64,000 nucleotides of DNA. It comes from Ignelater luminosus. Taxonomy: Eukaryota; Arthropoda; Insecta; Coleoptera; Elateridae. The stretch covers positions 1 to 64,000 of the forward strand of contig VTPC01007519.1 in NCBI GenBank assembly GCA_011009095.1, written 5' to 3'. Position numbers and translations under genes: made by a program. Each line of letters opens with the position of its first letter. The first letter of the stretch is position 1. Of the stretch, positions 1 through 11,800 are shown in pieces. The notes under the pieces are model-generated. The model ran no database searches. It was given only the letters and a program-made list of their open reading frames with translations, and had not been told where the DNA came from.

Positions 1-34
1 ATTTTTAGGAAACATGCTAACAAAATTTTAAGAT

Positions 35-274
35 TTGGGTTGCTCACTGAGTTTGAAAGTTCACTTTCTGCACTCTCATCTCGACTACTTTTTGGACGCA
101 GTAATGGAAGAGCAGAGAGAAAAGTTCCATCAAGATATCAATGAGATGAAATGGAGATATAAAGGTCGGTGGAACGTTAATATGATGACAGCCGACTATA
201 AACGTAAAAGCATAAAAAGAAGCTTTGGGGAAAAGCTACAGGTTTTCAATTTTGTAGTAAATAAACTGTTTTGA
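35..274 (+). pseudogene. C-terminal fragment of a transposon-associated protein
   Basis: The plus-strand frame reads LGCSLSLKVHFLHSHLDYF, then EKFHQDI, RWNVNMMTADY and KRKSIKRSF before a stop at about 272-274. I recognise this set of motifs (LHSHLdfF, GERFHQDI, RYqGrW, MMADY, KRxSxKRSF) as the conserved C-terminus of a widespread, mostly unannotated transposon-derived protein family in insects and cnidarians; its exact enzymatic class is not clear to me. The usual residues between MMADY and KRKS are missing, and the family's GERFHQDI appears as EKFHQDI. An in-frame stop at 29-31 cuts it off from the left. It is most likely the decayed tail of an element lying mostly outside the window. The family recognition is from memory of the motif pattern, not a search. 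Confidence 0.45.
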
Positions 275-1136
275 CTAATTTTGACGCCATTTTGTAAAAC
301 ATGCTTACGTGATGGAGCCGAACGGAAGTCAGTTTTGGGTTTAGCACATCAAAATACTTTAGAACTTTTAAAAAGTTTTATAATGCAGACCTGTGTAATC
401 AATGGTGTTCTGTATTAGTACTCAGGCAAAGAAAACTGAGAAGAAGCATAGCTGGAAGTAGTAGCGCATAAGAGACAAGGCATGATGGGCAAATACCATC
501 ATCCGTGACTGTAACATCAAGAGAACTTATCAAAAAATTGCTAACCAATGAAATGGATGAGGCAATTTTTTGCAATTGCAGAGTATCAACGTTTGTTATT
601 GATTTGCTTAGACCATTACCAGACACCAGAATGGATTCAAGTCGATATTTATAGTTCAGTAAGATAGTTACCTCGGAAACTCATAGAAGAAAACCGGAGA
701 CCTTAAGTCACGTCTAGTAGTACTGGCCACAGCCATAGATATCGTCAAGAATAAGAACACATTATTGAGAGCTTTGGACAAGGTATAGAAAGATTTTCGA
801 CAGATATCTTTAGACAATTTTGTTTCTCAAATTACTCTGCACTTGAGGCAGTGAGCAGCTGTGTAGCAAGCTGTTCAAGATGTTAACAATTCAAACTTGA
901 CTAGTAGAAGAGCTATGCAGACAAGAGCAGCCAAGACTTTGCGAGATCCGAAGAGATATGGCCCACGCATGTAATAGTAATATATAATATAGTACGAGAT
1001 GAGCGTGCATAATTTAATTGTCAATTGTGTAGATGACGTGTAGTGTGGAGACGTGCTTTTCTATGCCCGTTACTGTTAAAAAGTTCAAACAGAGCTTCTT
1101 TTGCCCATCAATAATTTGCTTCGTAGTTTAAGTTGC
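275..1136. other. unassigned stretch with possible coding remnant
   Basis: No intact gene is seen. On the plus strand around 715-975 the conceptual translation is less random than its surroundings (for example DIVKNKNTLLRALDKV, then DFRQISLDNF and TLRDPKRYGP) but is broken by several stops. It may be an old transposon-derived coding remnant; I cannot name a family. Confidence 0.2.
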
Positions 1137-1138
1137 TA

Positions 1139-2007
1139 CGAGGTATGTGAGAAAAGTAATGAGACTGATTTCATACTAACCAAAGTTTTTATTTTTTTCA
1201 AACAACAATGTTATCCCCTTCAAAGTAGTTCCCTTGGGCAGCTATACACCGGCGGAGTCGTTGTTCCCACTCTTGGTAGCAGCACTGGAAGTCTTCAACT
1301 GGTATGGCTTTTAACTGGTCGGTCACAGTCTTTTGAATGTTCTCCAGAGTTCCAAAATGACGTCCTTTTAGGACATGTTTCAATTTCGGGAAAAGGAAAA
1401 AGTCACAAGGACTCAAATCAGGTGAATAGTGGGGATGAGGAACAACAGTAATGCGTTTTGAGGTCAAAAATTCACTGATGGAAATTGCTGTGTGACACGG
1501 AGCATTGTCATGATGTCTGTCAAAATTTGATGCACGGTGAAAGTGTTTAAATCATCCTTATTGTTAAACGACGCTCTGATCTCACAAGAACCCTCATACG
1601 TTCAACGTTTTCGTCAGTTTTTGAAGTTGAAGGTCTCCCTGAGCGAGGATCATCTTCAACGTGTTCTCGGCCGTCCAAAAATGATTTGTGCCAGCGGAAA
1701 GCTTGTGCTATTGATAAGCACTGTTCCCCATAGACCTGTTTCAACTTTTCAAAAGTCACACTCGCGGATTCACCAAGTTTAACACAAAACTTTATTGCAC
1801 AACGTTGCTCTAAATTCCGATGCTCCATTTCTGTAACACACAACAACTGATGGCGCTGTCAAAAATAATGTGTTAGCTGTACGGAGTTGTAACTCGGACT
1901 GAGGAAGTGGAAGCGATAAACAAACCGGTTTAGCACAGGCCGGTAGACACAACGTTGCCAGATCTCCCGCAGTGTTGCCAGTCTCATTACTTTTCTCACA
2001 CACCTCG
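1139..2007 (-). mobile_element. mariner element, internally deleted (869 bp)
   Basis: The 29-bp TIRs at 1139-1167 and 1979-2007 match at 28 of 29 positions (left begins CGAGGTATGTGAGAAAAGTA) and are flanked by TA on both sides (1137-1138, 2008-2009), the mariner target-site duplication. Typical mariners are about 1.25-1.3 kb, so roughly 400 bp is missing. The loss lies inside the transposase near 1540-1550. It is non-autonomous in its present form; near-identical TIRs suggest it could have been mobilised in trans or is not very old. Confidence 0.93.
1198..1828 (-). pseudogene. mariner transposase, N- and C-terminal parts only
   Basis: This is the transposase that would cut and paste the element by binding its TIRs with an N-terminal double helix-turn-helix and cutting with a DDD catalytic domain. 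The ATG at 1828 opens MEHRNLEQRCAIKFC, and the first part runs through RSGRPSTSKTDENVERMRVL to a stop near 1547. The reading then resumes in another frame with RHHDNAPCHTA (second catalytic Asp, codon 1507-1509) and YSPDLSPCDFFLFPKLK (third Asp, codon 1402-1404), which gives DD34D spacing, and ends GNYFEGDNIVV. The WVP linker and the first catalytic Asp (the usual TGDE motif) are deleted, so it cannot be active. Confidence 0.9.
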
Positions 2008-2009
2008 TA

Positions 2010-4882
2010 TGTCGTCAATGTGCAAGTTGACTAGATGATGACTTAACTATTAATTAATTAATTTCTTTAGTTAATAGTAAGCCGAATTTTACGTCTTTAT
2101 TGCGTATTTAAAGGATAATATTCATGAAAACAGCGAATTTTTCATTAGGATAGACTGAGAGATATTCAGATTAATTAGAAAGCAACACACTTATTAGAAA
2201 TGATTTTATGTTTATAAAAGCTTCTAGGTAAGATTTTGTTTATAAGTTTGCACATAATTTTCATCAGAAAAGTTACTACAGATCTAGTTGTGAGTGAACA
2301 TGTAGTTGTAATTTTGAAAGGCCATAATCACTTAAAGTTGTTATAAAAATAGCAAAGTTGAACTTGAAATTATTAATACTTCTGTAAATATCTGTAATAT
2401 GTGAGTCTTCTACTTTAGGTACTTACTGATAATACCTATCGGCACCCCCAACATTTATTATTTCCTCTTACATAAAGCGTGCTAATTATCCACATACCAA
2501 AAATAGTAATTAGAATATAGGTGATTACAGATTTATTGACATCTAAAATGTTTATCCAGATGCTAAGAATTATACATAAAAATTAGCTTCAAATAGATTT
2601 GATATAAAAATAAATTTTTGATAAATAAATATAACATTTTTAAAGGAAACTTTATAACTTCAAAGTAATCGTAAAATGTAGCAATTTGTAACGTTTTTTT
2701 TAATTTAACAATTTTTCAGAGATACTTATAAATAACTAGTATCCTAAAAATTTAATTTAGTTTGGGTAGTCGGTATACCCTATAAATAAAACTTGTGGGA
2801 CCTTAAAATTGTATTCGAGATTTATTTACGTTGTTTATTTTTAAAACCTTGGATTTCACTTTTGTAATTCTCATAACATGTAGTAGCTACTACATACGTA
2901 CACAAATTACTTTAAATTTGCAAACTATATATACTATATTACATTTCTGAATTTGCATCTAAAAATATCAATCACTATTTAAAGAATTCGATATACTATA
3001 AATGTCAGGGTTCACAACGCAAAGCTTTCTTTTTTAAATACGGATGTGTGAGGGGGCTGCAAATCATGAAAAAATAACATCAAAGTATATTTTATAAAGC
3101 ATCAACGACTATTTTGTTTTTTTAAACGGCCACTGCCCCTGTTTGTTATGGATGGCAACGTTTGCTTCTATATGAGTATTGTTAAATTGATTGTCAAGTT
3201 ATATTAATGACTACAAACAATAAAAAGCAGATTACTCCACGTTATTTTAGAATAATAAAATTACAATGTGCAAAGATGTCAAGACTATTTGACTGAAAAC
3301 ATTCACAGATCTACAGAGTTACAGAAAAAGCATATCTATTCATACTGAAAACAGCTGAGATGTGCACGAGCCCGTTAAAAAAAAACGCAGTCAAGCCTTT
3401 TAGATTTAATTAGTTTGCTAATCTAGCTTAAAGCACATGTAAATTTTCCACTTAGGGCTGTATAATATCTAAAGCGATTACAGTAATAGTTAAGGATTAA
3501 TAATTTACTCATTAGTAGGTATAATCCATTCTATCATTCTATCAAATAATGGTATAAGCATGTCGCATTCATGCAATATTATAATGATTATTAAAAATTA
3601 TAGTAATAATATACAATAATAACGATAATGACATTTATTTCAAATAAGTAATCAGTGATCAACTAAAAAACTGTATCGAACCGAATATTATACAATTTCT
3701 ATATTATAAAACCATCAAGTTGTTATCACTCTCTAAATCATCAAGTATCTGCTGGCTGAAGATATCTATCTCACTGGACATCTTTTTAATAATAATATTG
3801 CTAGCGATAACATTATCCAGCAAACAACGCAGATATCCTTAAGCGTTTTATTTTGATGTTCCTATTTTCTTATTTTTCCCTTAAGTGAGAATGTTGGATA
3901 TCCTTTTCAGACTATCTTTGTGAGTCACCAGCAGATTCTGCCACAAGGTTTTCTCTCGAATTATCCCTACCAGTTGTTAAGCTGTGTTGGCATCTAAGAA
4001 GGTTTTGCGCATTAGTATCTTGGATAAATGGGGGAGAGGTCTTTATTGCTTCTCCAGGAATGAGATCAATGATTTCCCAAAATTTCATTTTACATAATAT
4101 GAACTTGATCGATACTGAATCTATTGTCCGACTGTTTTGAACCTCCTTACCTACAACTTAGGGCTACCGACTTGAGTGCCGGGGTGAACCAAACAGCGTC
4201 TATAGTAACAGCCTTACATAGACCTATATCTATATGATTTGTGGCCATCAAAGTCAAACTACACAAAGAAGGAATTTATGGATAAATTTGAAATATTCCA
4301 TTGACACCCCAAACTCGATATCTTAGTATTAAGAAGTTGCTTAAATAAATTAGCTAATTGAAGAAATCTCTTTAGGTCGTTAAAATTAAAAGTGATTTGT
4401 CTCTATATTCATATTCAAGTTAAAAAACATTTAAATTAATAAATAATTTAATTATAACAATACATATCATATCAACAACTAAGTTTTTCAAGTTCCGGAT
4501 TTTTAGTCACGATTCAATTAATTAATTTCACGGTTCAGTGAACGTCGCATTATATCATACCTATGGTATAGGAGTGCTGTTAATTATATTTGAAAACACA
4601 GTTCAAAAACGTCACTATCTTTTGTTTGAATGACTATCACATTAACTTATATGATTACTTTTACATATAAAGATGTCACTGTTAAGTCCAAATCGAACCT
4701 AAAGATATATTATTTAGAGAAAACAGTGTGTTTCAATCAGCAAAGAGCCACAAAATTGCTCGATCGAGTTCACTTTGAAAATCGAGGTGTGCTACGCATT
4801 TGATTGCATTTCTTAGTTTATATCCGAACATTAAACTTCATTGATACGTGCATTCCAGTCGATCTTGATAATACGTATATAC
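2010..4882. other. AT-rich intergenic or intronic sequence
   Basis: Very AT-rich sequence with stop codons in all frames. I see no coding segment, inverted-repeat element or convincing repeat array here. Confidence 0.5.
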
Positions 4883-6121
4883 ATAGGTGTATACCTATGA
4901 AATGAGACTTTTTTTTTCAATTTTAAACGTTTATTAACAAAAAATGGTTACAAATTTAATCTTCAAAATAATAGCCATCGCTAGCGACACATTTTACCCA
5001 TCTCTCAGGCAATTTGTGAATGCCGCGCCAAAAAAATTGGCCGTCTTTGGCCGCAAACCAATCATCGAGCCATTTTTTGGCTTCTTCGTGAGAATTGAAG
5101 CGCTGCTCGGAAAGTGCGTGGCCCATCGATGCAAACAAATGATAATCGGAAGGCGCCAAGTCTGGTGAGTAAGCCGCATGCACCAGCGGTTCCCAATCGT
5201 ACGTCTCCACCAATTCTCGGGTCGCTCTTGATCGATGTGGTGGTGCATTGTCATCAAGAAAAATTACTTTGTGACGCCGATCGGCATATTCTGGGCGTTT
5301 TCGGTGTATAGCGCTGTTCAAATCGGCCAATTGTCGTTGGTAGCGTGCACCGTCAACTGTTTCACCTGGTTTTAATAGCTCGTACCAAATCATACCATGC
5401 TGATCCCAGAAAACACACAGCATTGCCTTGCGGCCGAAGCGATTTGGTTTGGCCGTTGATTGGAGAAATACACCCATTTTTCATCACCAGTAACGATTCG
5501 ATGCAAAAAAGACTTCCTTTTGAACCGGGAGAGCAGCATTTCACAAGTGGTTTTTCGGTTCTCTTGCTGCCTTTCAGTCAGTTCATGCGGCACCCATCTT
5601 CCGACCTTTAAAATCATGCCCATGTCTTTCAAACGTTTGCAAATGGTTTTTTGGGTCACTCCCAACTGCTTTGCCATCATTTCTTGCGTTTGACCATCAT
5701 CTTCATTCAACAATGCTTGCAATTCGGTGTCCTCAAACTTTTTCGGTGGCCGGCCACGTTCCTCGTTCTCCACGCTAAAATCACCACTTCGGAATTTTTC
5801 AAACCACCTGAAGCACTGTGCTCTGCTTAGAGCATGTCCACCGTAAGCTTCTATAAGCATCTGATGAGCTTGAGAAGCGTTTTTCTTCAATTGATAACAG
5901 AAAATCAACGATGTCCGCAAATCGTAGTTTGAAGGCACGAAATTCGACATTTTTAAGAGCGAAAAAAATGCGTTGTTGTATGAAACATCACAAACAATGA
6001 ATTAAATATTGTTGACAGATGACAGACGAAAAAAATAAGACATTTGGGACAGTTTAAAAATACTCCTAGCGACATCTGTGGTCTAATAGCTGAAAGTCTC
6101 ATTTCATAGGTATACACCTGG
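4883..6121 (-). mobile_element. Mos1-like (mauritiana subfamily) mariner element
   Basis: The ends are inverted repeats of about 28 bp: right end 6094-6121, whose complement begins CCAGGTGTATACCTATGAAA, and left end 4883-4910, which differs only at the first two bases. A TA follows the right end at 6122-6123; the matching left TA has decayed to AC (4881-4882). The length of 1,239 bp is close to a full mariner, with a small internal deletion inside the transposase. The CCAGGTGTA terminus and the protein both point to the mauritiana subfamily that includes Mos1. Confidence 0.93.
4956..5950 (-). pseudogene. Mos1-like mariner transposase, one deletion/frameshift
   Basis: The ATG at 5950 gives MSNFVPSNYDLRTSLIFCY, a paired-type DNA-binding region with FRWFEKFRSGDF, then the WVPHEL linker at residues 119-124 and TGDEKW with the first catalytic Asp at residue 156. 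These are the same positions as in Mos1. Near 5460 about 15 residues are missing and the frame shifts. The rest follows in the second frame: STAKPNRFGRKAMLC, then the second Asp in LDDNAPPH (codon 5250-5252) and the third in LAPSDYHLFASMGHAL (codon 5145-5147), giving DD34D, ending ASDGYYFED. The usual HDNAP histidine is Asp here. All three catalytic Asp codons survive, but the break makes it inactive as it stands. Confidence 0.93.
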
Positions 6122-6123
6122 TA

Positions 6124-7954
6124 CTGCTACTGTTCAACGCAAAATGCCACCGAAGGTGACTGGCCGTAGAAAACTTAATTTCTCTGTAGCTTGGAGAATG
6201 TAGATTTGGTGAATCGGAACGCGTGCTTCGTGGTGGTCATGAAGTAGATGGTGTTCTTGATGACTCGTGTTGATGCTGTAAGTAACAGCTGGCACCGTCG
6301 GCGGTGGTGGTGGTGGTGATGGTCGCCTCTTCGTTGGTGATTGCCCTCGTCGATGTTGGTGATTGCCCTCGTCAATATTGGTGGTTGCCCCGTACCAAAG
6401 TGGAAGCAGGGATTTGCAGGAATGTTATTTAGTTGGTAGGTTTTAGAATTTGGTTGCAAAAAATAGTTCCTTTCAAAAGGAGGTGGGAAGAGAGGAATTA
6501 GTATGGGAGGGGTAGGTGGTTGGTTGTTGGTGGAGAACGTTTTGGAGGACGAGCGGCAAATTTCCGGGAGCGGTGGAGTTGGTACTCTGAGGAGCCTTGG
6601 GCTCAGAAACTTGGGTGGGAAAGGAAGGTGGTGATCACTGTCCGATAGCTACCCAGGACAGATCGGAAAAGGCTGAGATGAGGTGGTGTCCGGGCCTACG
6701 CCCCCACGCAGGCTTCGGATTTAGACTGGGTTGAAGTACGTAGCGGTCGAGGACCTCAAGCGTCCAAATTCTTAAAGTCAGATGGTCGTTGTGGAGTAGT
6801 GCGGTAGTACGGCCTTAAGCCGCCCAGTTAGTGGTGGATGTGCGGTAGCCACCCGACTAGCACTCTGTTGGATGTTTCCGTACTTTTCAGCGCGTTCTTA
6901 GACCCCGGAGTCGCTTTGCGTTCGAGACCCTAATGATACATACTGTCTTTTCTAATTAATATAATCTTACACTACGAGACTAACCGAAAAATAAAAATCC
7001 TCGCGTCGGTGCCAAACTTAACTAAATAAGAGTTTAGCATCTTTAACGTTTTTCCAGCTACAGTAGTAAACGACACTCTCATACTCTTAAAATATTAAAA
7101 TTCAAAAAACTCGAGTCTCGTGCTGCTATTTCCGAAACTCGAAGATTTCTCTAGAATCTTGTCTCAAGAGACCTGGATCAGAAACCCTCACTGGAATGCA
7201 CAGTAATATTATCTGTTAGTTACTCTAATGTGGTTTGACTATTAGCCTTCGTAAGACAGTATGGGGTACAGATGTAACTCGATTTTAACTTTTTTAGGAT
7301 ATTTTTCTAATAAGTCAAATGGTTTTCCTAGGCTATACCCTTCTTCAGCTATGAAAGTAGAAGGTTGTTTGGTCGATCCGAAAACAAAGTGTCTCACGGC
7401 TGGGTCTGCTTCTAGTGCTTCGACGACTAGACCGTAGAAGCAACTTGCTGAGTGCGCCCGTTCCTATATTATAAGTGAGTTGTAACTGAGTTTTGGCGCT
7501 CCTATGTACTTCGCAGGTGTCGTGGATGCTGAATCTGGTTTCTTAGACCTAAGGTAGAAAACGTGATAGGCTATGTCGAATACAGAAGTACGTGAGCTTG
7601 AGTTTGTAGAACGAAGTGGGAAGAGGACGCTGACTTGAGATTCAGTGTCATCTTCTACCGCTGCGCTAAATTCAGACCTCCACTCGTGCGGCAGAATCCT
7701 AGAGACGGCGACAGAAGAAGATGAAATTTCTCACATTTTGGAAGATCGGCTTGCCAGCGTGGAGTTTGGATAGATTAAATGTGAGGGAAGATGCAAAAAA
7801 TCTAATTTGAGTTTAATTTTTCTAGATGTTTCCAAGTGGTATATTACGAGCAGTAAAACTATTTATTTCTGTTTTGATTCTTATTGAACTGTCTTAAGAA
7901 TACTAACGTAGTTTAATCCGTACGTGTAATTTATTTTCCGAAAAAAATCTAGAA
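6124..7954. other. GC-richer unassigned block with (CAC)n tract
   Basis: Composition changes from the AT-rich background to noticeably GC-richer sequence. It includes a GGT/CAC run near 6300-6320, a 22-bp tandem repeat (6333-6391) and a G+C-rich stretch at 6500-6900. No frame gives a recognisable protein; the minus-strand frame through 6175-6459 is a histidine-rich by-product of the CAC tract. The texture resembles untranslated regions of non-LTR elements but I cannot prove that. Confidence 0.3.
6333..6391. repeat. 22-bp tandem repeat, 2.7 copies
   Basis: GTTGGTGATTGCCCTCGTCG plus two bases is repeated at 6333 and 6355, with a third partial, diverged copy from 6377. Confidence 0.8.
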
Positions 7955-8825
7955 AGAACACCACAAGCGCTCCATTAGAAGTCAGAGCCCGAGGTGTGTT
8001 CGTATTTGGCTCTAGTAGGAAGATTGACGGAGGGCAAAACCCGAGCCCGACCTGTGTTTGTGTTTAGCTCTGTTGCGAAGGTAAATGAAAAACAAAATTT
8101 GACCTTAGGACACTATAGGTAGCATTTTGGTAGAGAAGACCGTCCCGTATTTGTATTTAGCTTTGTTAAGAAAGTTAAGAAAGGGCAAAATGCAAACTTG
8201 GACCACCGCAGGTGGCGCATTAGAAGCCCGAGCTCGACCCATGTTTATGTTTAGCTTTGTTAAGAAAGTTAATAGACAGCAATACCCGACTTTAGTTAGG
8301 GTGGTCGTTATTAGTTTTGTTAAGAAGGTCAATGATTTTGAGTCACCTCAGGTGACGCATTGGAAGAAGAAGCCCAAACCATGTTAGTACTTATAATTTT
8401 TTAAAGAAAGTTAACGGAAGGCTCTGCCTAGAAGATTAACAAAGACTAAGATGCAGCCTTGAGATGCCACAGGTGACGCCTTAGAACGTCGTGTTCATAT
8501 TTAACTTTGTGAGGTAATGACTTGAACTGCTGTAAGTGACGGCTAACCAAGTCCAACTCTTATTCGTGTTTAGCTTTGTTAAAAAATGCAAAGCCCGATC
8601 TAAGACCATCGGAAGTGGCGTGTTAGGGGCGGTGCCCAACCCGTGTTAGTGTCTAGCTCTGTTAAAAAGGATATTGAAGAGTGAAGCCCTACTTTGAGTC
8701 ACCGCAAATGGTGCGTTGTAAAGTAGGGCTCAAAGCGTGTTAATTGGAGATGAAACCGACCTTGATTCAGCGTAAGTGGCGTGTTGACGAAATTTAATAA
8801 AGGACAAACCATCGATGGCAAAGTC
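7955..8825. repeat. degenerate tandem repeat field
   Basis: At least nine diverged units share the core TTTAGCTTTGTTAAGAAAGT (or TTTAGCTCTGTT), preceded by CCCGACCCGTGTT and followed by a GGGCAAAACCCGACC-like and CACCGCAGGTGGCGCATTAG-like segment. Cores occur near 8005, 8063, 8155, 8251, 8309, 8385, 8500, 8568 and 8650, so spacing varies from about 58 to 115 bp through indels. No protein is encoded. It looks like an old satellite-like array; one isolated unit occurs at 17511-17590. Confidence 0.75.
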
Positions 8826-11800
8826 CAACGAGTTTCGAACTAAAGGGAAGCACAGACGGTTCAAAGAGAAAGAATCATTAAGATTATTCAAAATTGATAT
8901 ACCGAAGAGATGCCAAATTTAATTTTTTCTTTGGAAATCACAACTGTATCATTCTACACTTTTATTATGTTGGTTAAACATATTAACAGAGTGGTAATCA
9001 GAATATAAAAACAACACATAAAAATGCTGTGGTGAGTATAATGCATCTCAAAGAGGAAAACTTGCAAGTTTCAAAATGACGCAAACACAAAAATGACAGC
9101 CTTTTACAGTGTGTTACTTGCTTTACCAAAACGTTACGATGAAGTGATTTTACTTTTGTAACTCGTTATTGCTTTGAAGTTGAATCGATCGTTGAAATCT
9201 ACGTAGGTCAGTTTGCTCAACCGAAAAGTCATCAGTCAATTTTTCTTCTTTAGTGTTGGAGGAATTAAGGTCGCTTAGCAATCAAAGTGGTGTAGGCAGC
9301 CAAACAGTTTAATTTATAATGTTGACGAAGTAGATACTTTAAAAGGTCATCTAGTACAAGTACATACCTGCTGAAACTCAAAACGTTTATAAAGTATGTA
9401 TCTAAAGCATTTTACGAAAAATGCTTTTGGGAGCAACCAAGATCTTTGAAGTCTTTAAACTTGTTGGTGTACACAGACCTTCCTATTGTAAAAGTTGACA
9501 AGACTTATTTACATATAGAGAATGTTTGTTCAACTGTTTCAGTTTGTCAATTTTATTCGAATCCTGTAATTTACATACATACCTTTTTCAATTGTTGATG
9601 TCGGTACTTGTTTCACTTCTGTTCACAGTCGTATAAAAGCAGATTTATTTATTGTCTATTTTCGATAGTGCTCTCGAATTTAGGCTTTGCTTAATTTAGC
9701 AGTTAAATTTTTCGTGCTTCCTTTGCATACAGATTTCCATTTTTTCTTGTGGATATTAATTGTCGCTTTCACATTTCCATTGTTTACAATTGAATGATGA
9801 AAAATTTGTAAGCTTTTGTTACATTGTCAGCATTAACAATACAATACATTGACACAATAGCGCATACATTTCCAATTGATTTTCAAACAAATATTTACGT
9901 CACGAATTTTGTTCGTACGAAAGAAAAAATATATAATTGATAGATTTAGTTGGACATTGTTACACTCCTGCCCCAGGCCATATCAAACTACGGACGACTC
10001 GACGTCGATGACTCAAATTCACTCAGAATTTCTATTTTCTAGTTTGCTAATCGATACGAGGTTTATTAGTTTTACTTGATGTATTTTACGAAACAAACAG
10101 GAAAAGTTTTATTGGACAAAAAATGTAAGTTTATCTTTCAATTACATTTATGTCCTACAAATATAGTCCCCTTGGTCTGCAGACTAAAACAAGGGAGTAT
10201 TATAAATCTCGTGAGTTTCGCCATAAACCAGGCACCTGTTAAGCAAATAATTTTCCAGAAAAGCTAGCTGCTTGACATTCTCACCCGTACGTAGCAAAAA
10301 CATGAAAACTGTTAGAAATCATGCGCAACCCAAGAATAGCTACCTCAAAGGAATTTTGAATGATGCTTTTTTTCTAGAGCACAGGAAAAATAAAAAAAGT
10401 TACACTCCTATAAAACAGTTTCTTGTCACGTACGTATCAACACCAGGCTTTGAGAAGTTTCAAAAGGGTTAAAATTCCCTTTATCGTTGAAATCCAACAT
10501 ATTTGAAATTTCCCAGTGTCTCTTAAATTGTACAGTATGATAGCTTTTCAACGAAAACTAAAACAATTTAAATTAGGTACAACCTACCTGAAATTCTGTT
10601 TCATAATCGCGTAATTTTATATTTTTCTTTATACTTTACAGCGGCCGTAAATCTTTATCATTTTCATTGCTTTCAAGTACATGAAAGATGAAAAAAACAA
10701 AGCACGCCCAAATACAAAAAGGTAGTTGGCTTTATTGTTCTTGTTTTTACTTTTTAAGGGGTTTAACATTTTAAAAGAATTAATGAACGTGGAAGGGCTG
10801 GTCATTTTAAACATTATATTGTTATAATATTAAAGTTGGTTAATTTATAATTCTCTCTTTTTATAAAATTAAAGCTTAGAATTATTTAGTTATTTAGTAT
10901 GCGTAACTTCCACCAAAATTTAAGTGCTTCTTAATTTACTAGATAGACGCGTCTAAGTTAACCGCTAATTGAATAATTGCCGACAACTCGTTCCAATTTA
11001 TTCGACAACAAGAAATTTCCGTATGAATGCTTCATGTTTGGATAAACAGATTTTAAGTAAAAATGAGGGACAATAGAAAACATTTTATACAAAGTGAACA
11101 AAATAATTTATTTTAAAATTGAAATTTCCTTTCAATTTCAATTTCCTTGGTCTCCTACGAATATTCTGTATTACATTCAGTTATGACATTGTCTCTTGAT
11201 AATAAAGTACTTTGTGTTGTATTCTCTGAAAAGGAACTTTTACTCTATCCAATATTCTAAATTAGATTTCGTTGTAAATAAAGAGATTACGGAGGGTGAT
11301 AGGAGCTTTAAGTACATTTCCAACAGCTTTTCTAAGCGACTCTGGATTACTTTAGCATAAAAGATGTTACACGGAAGAAATTGAATGCAAAATATGACAA
11401 GTTTGTTATTTCAGCTATTCAATATTTATAACTTTTTTGAGATTCTTAAAAAAGATGTGTTTTGTTCTCTTAAGTAAAAGCTTTCAAAGTAAATATTTGC
11501 AACTATTTTATATATGTAGTTGAGAATCTTTCCTTTAAAGTTATTTTTGATGTATTTACATAATAAACTGCTACTAAAATAAGTAAACCACGATATTCTC
11601 AGAACTTTTGATTTCTTCCTAGCTTAATTTTTGCTTCCGATTTTGGAAACAAATTAAAATCTCTAGAAATCAGGCCCATTGCCAAAATATCAAAATGCGA
11701 ATGATTTGAGAGTGCAAATCCAATTCTATTGATAAGTATAATTATTTAGTTTCCTATTACTGTACCATTTATTCCACCAAAGTTACTAAATAAGCAATTT

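Noticed and set aside
6175-6459. Histidine-rich minus-strand protein
   Set aside because: Produced by a (CAC)n tract; no other protein-like feature.
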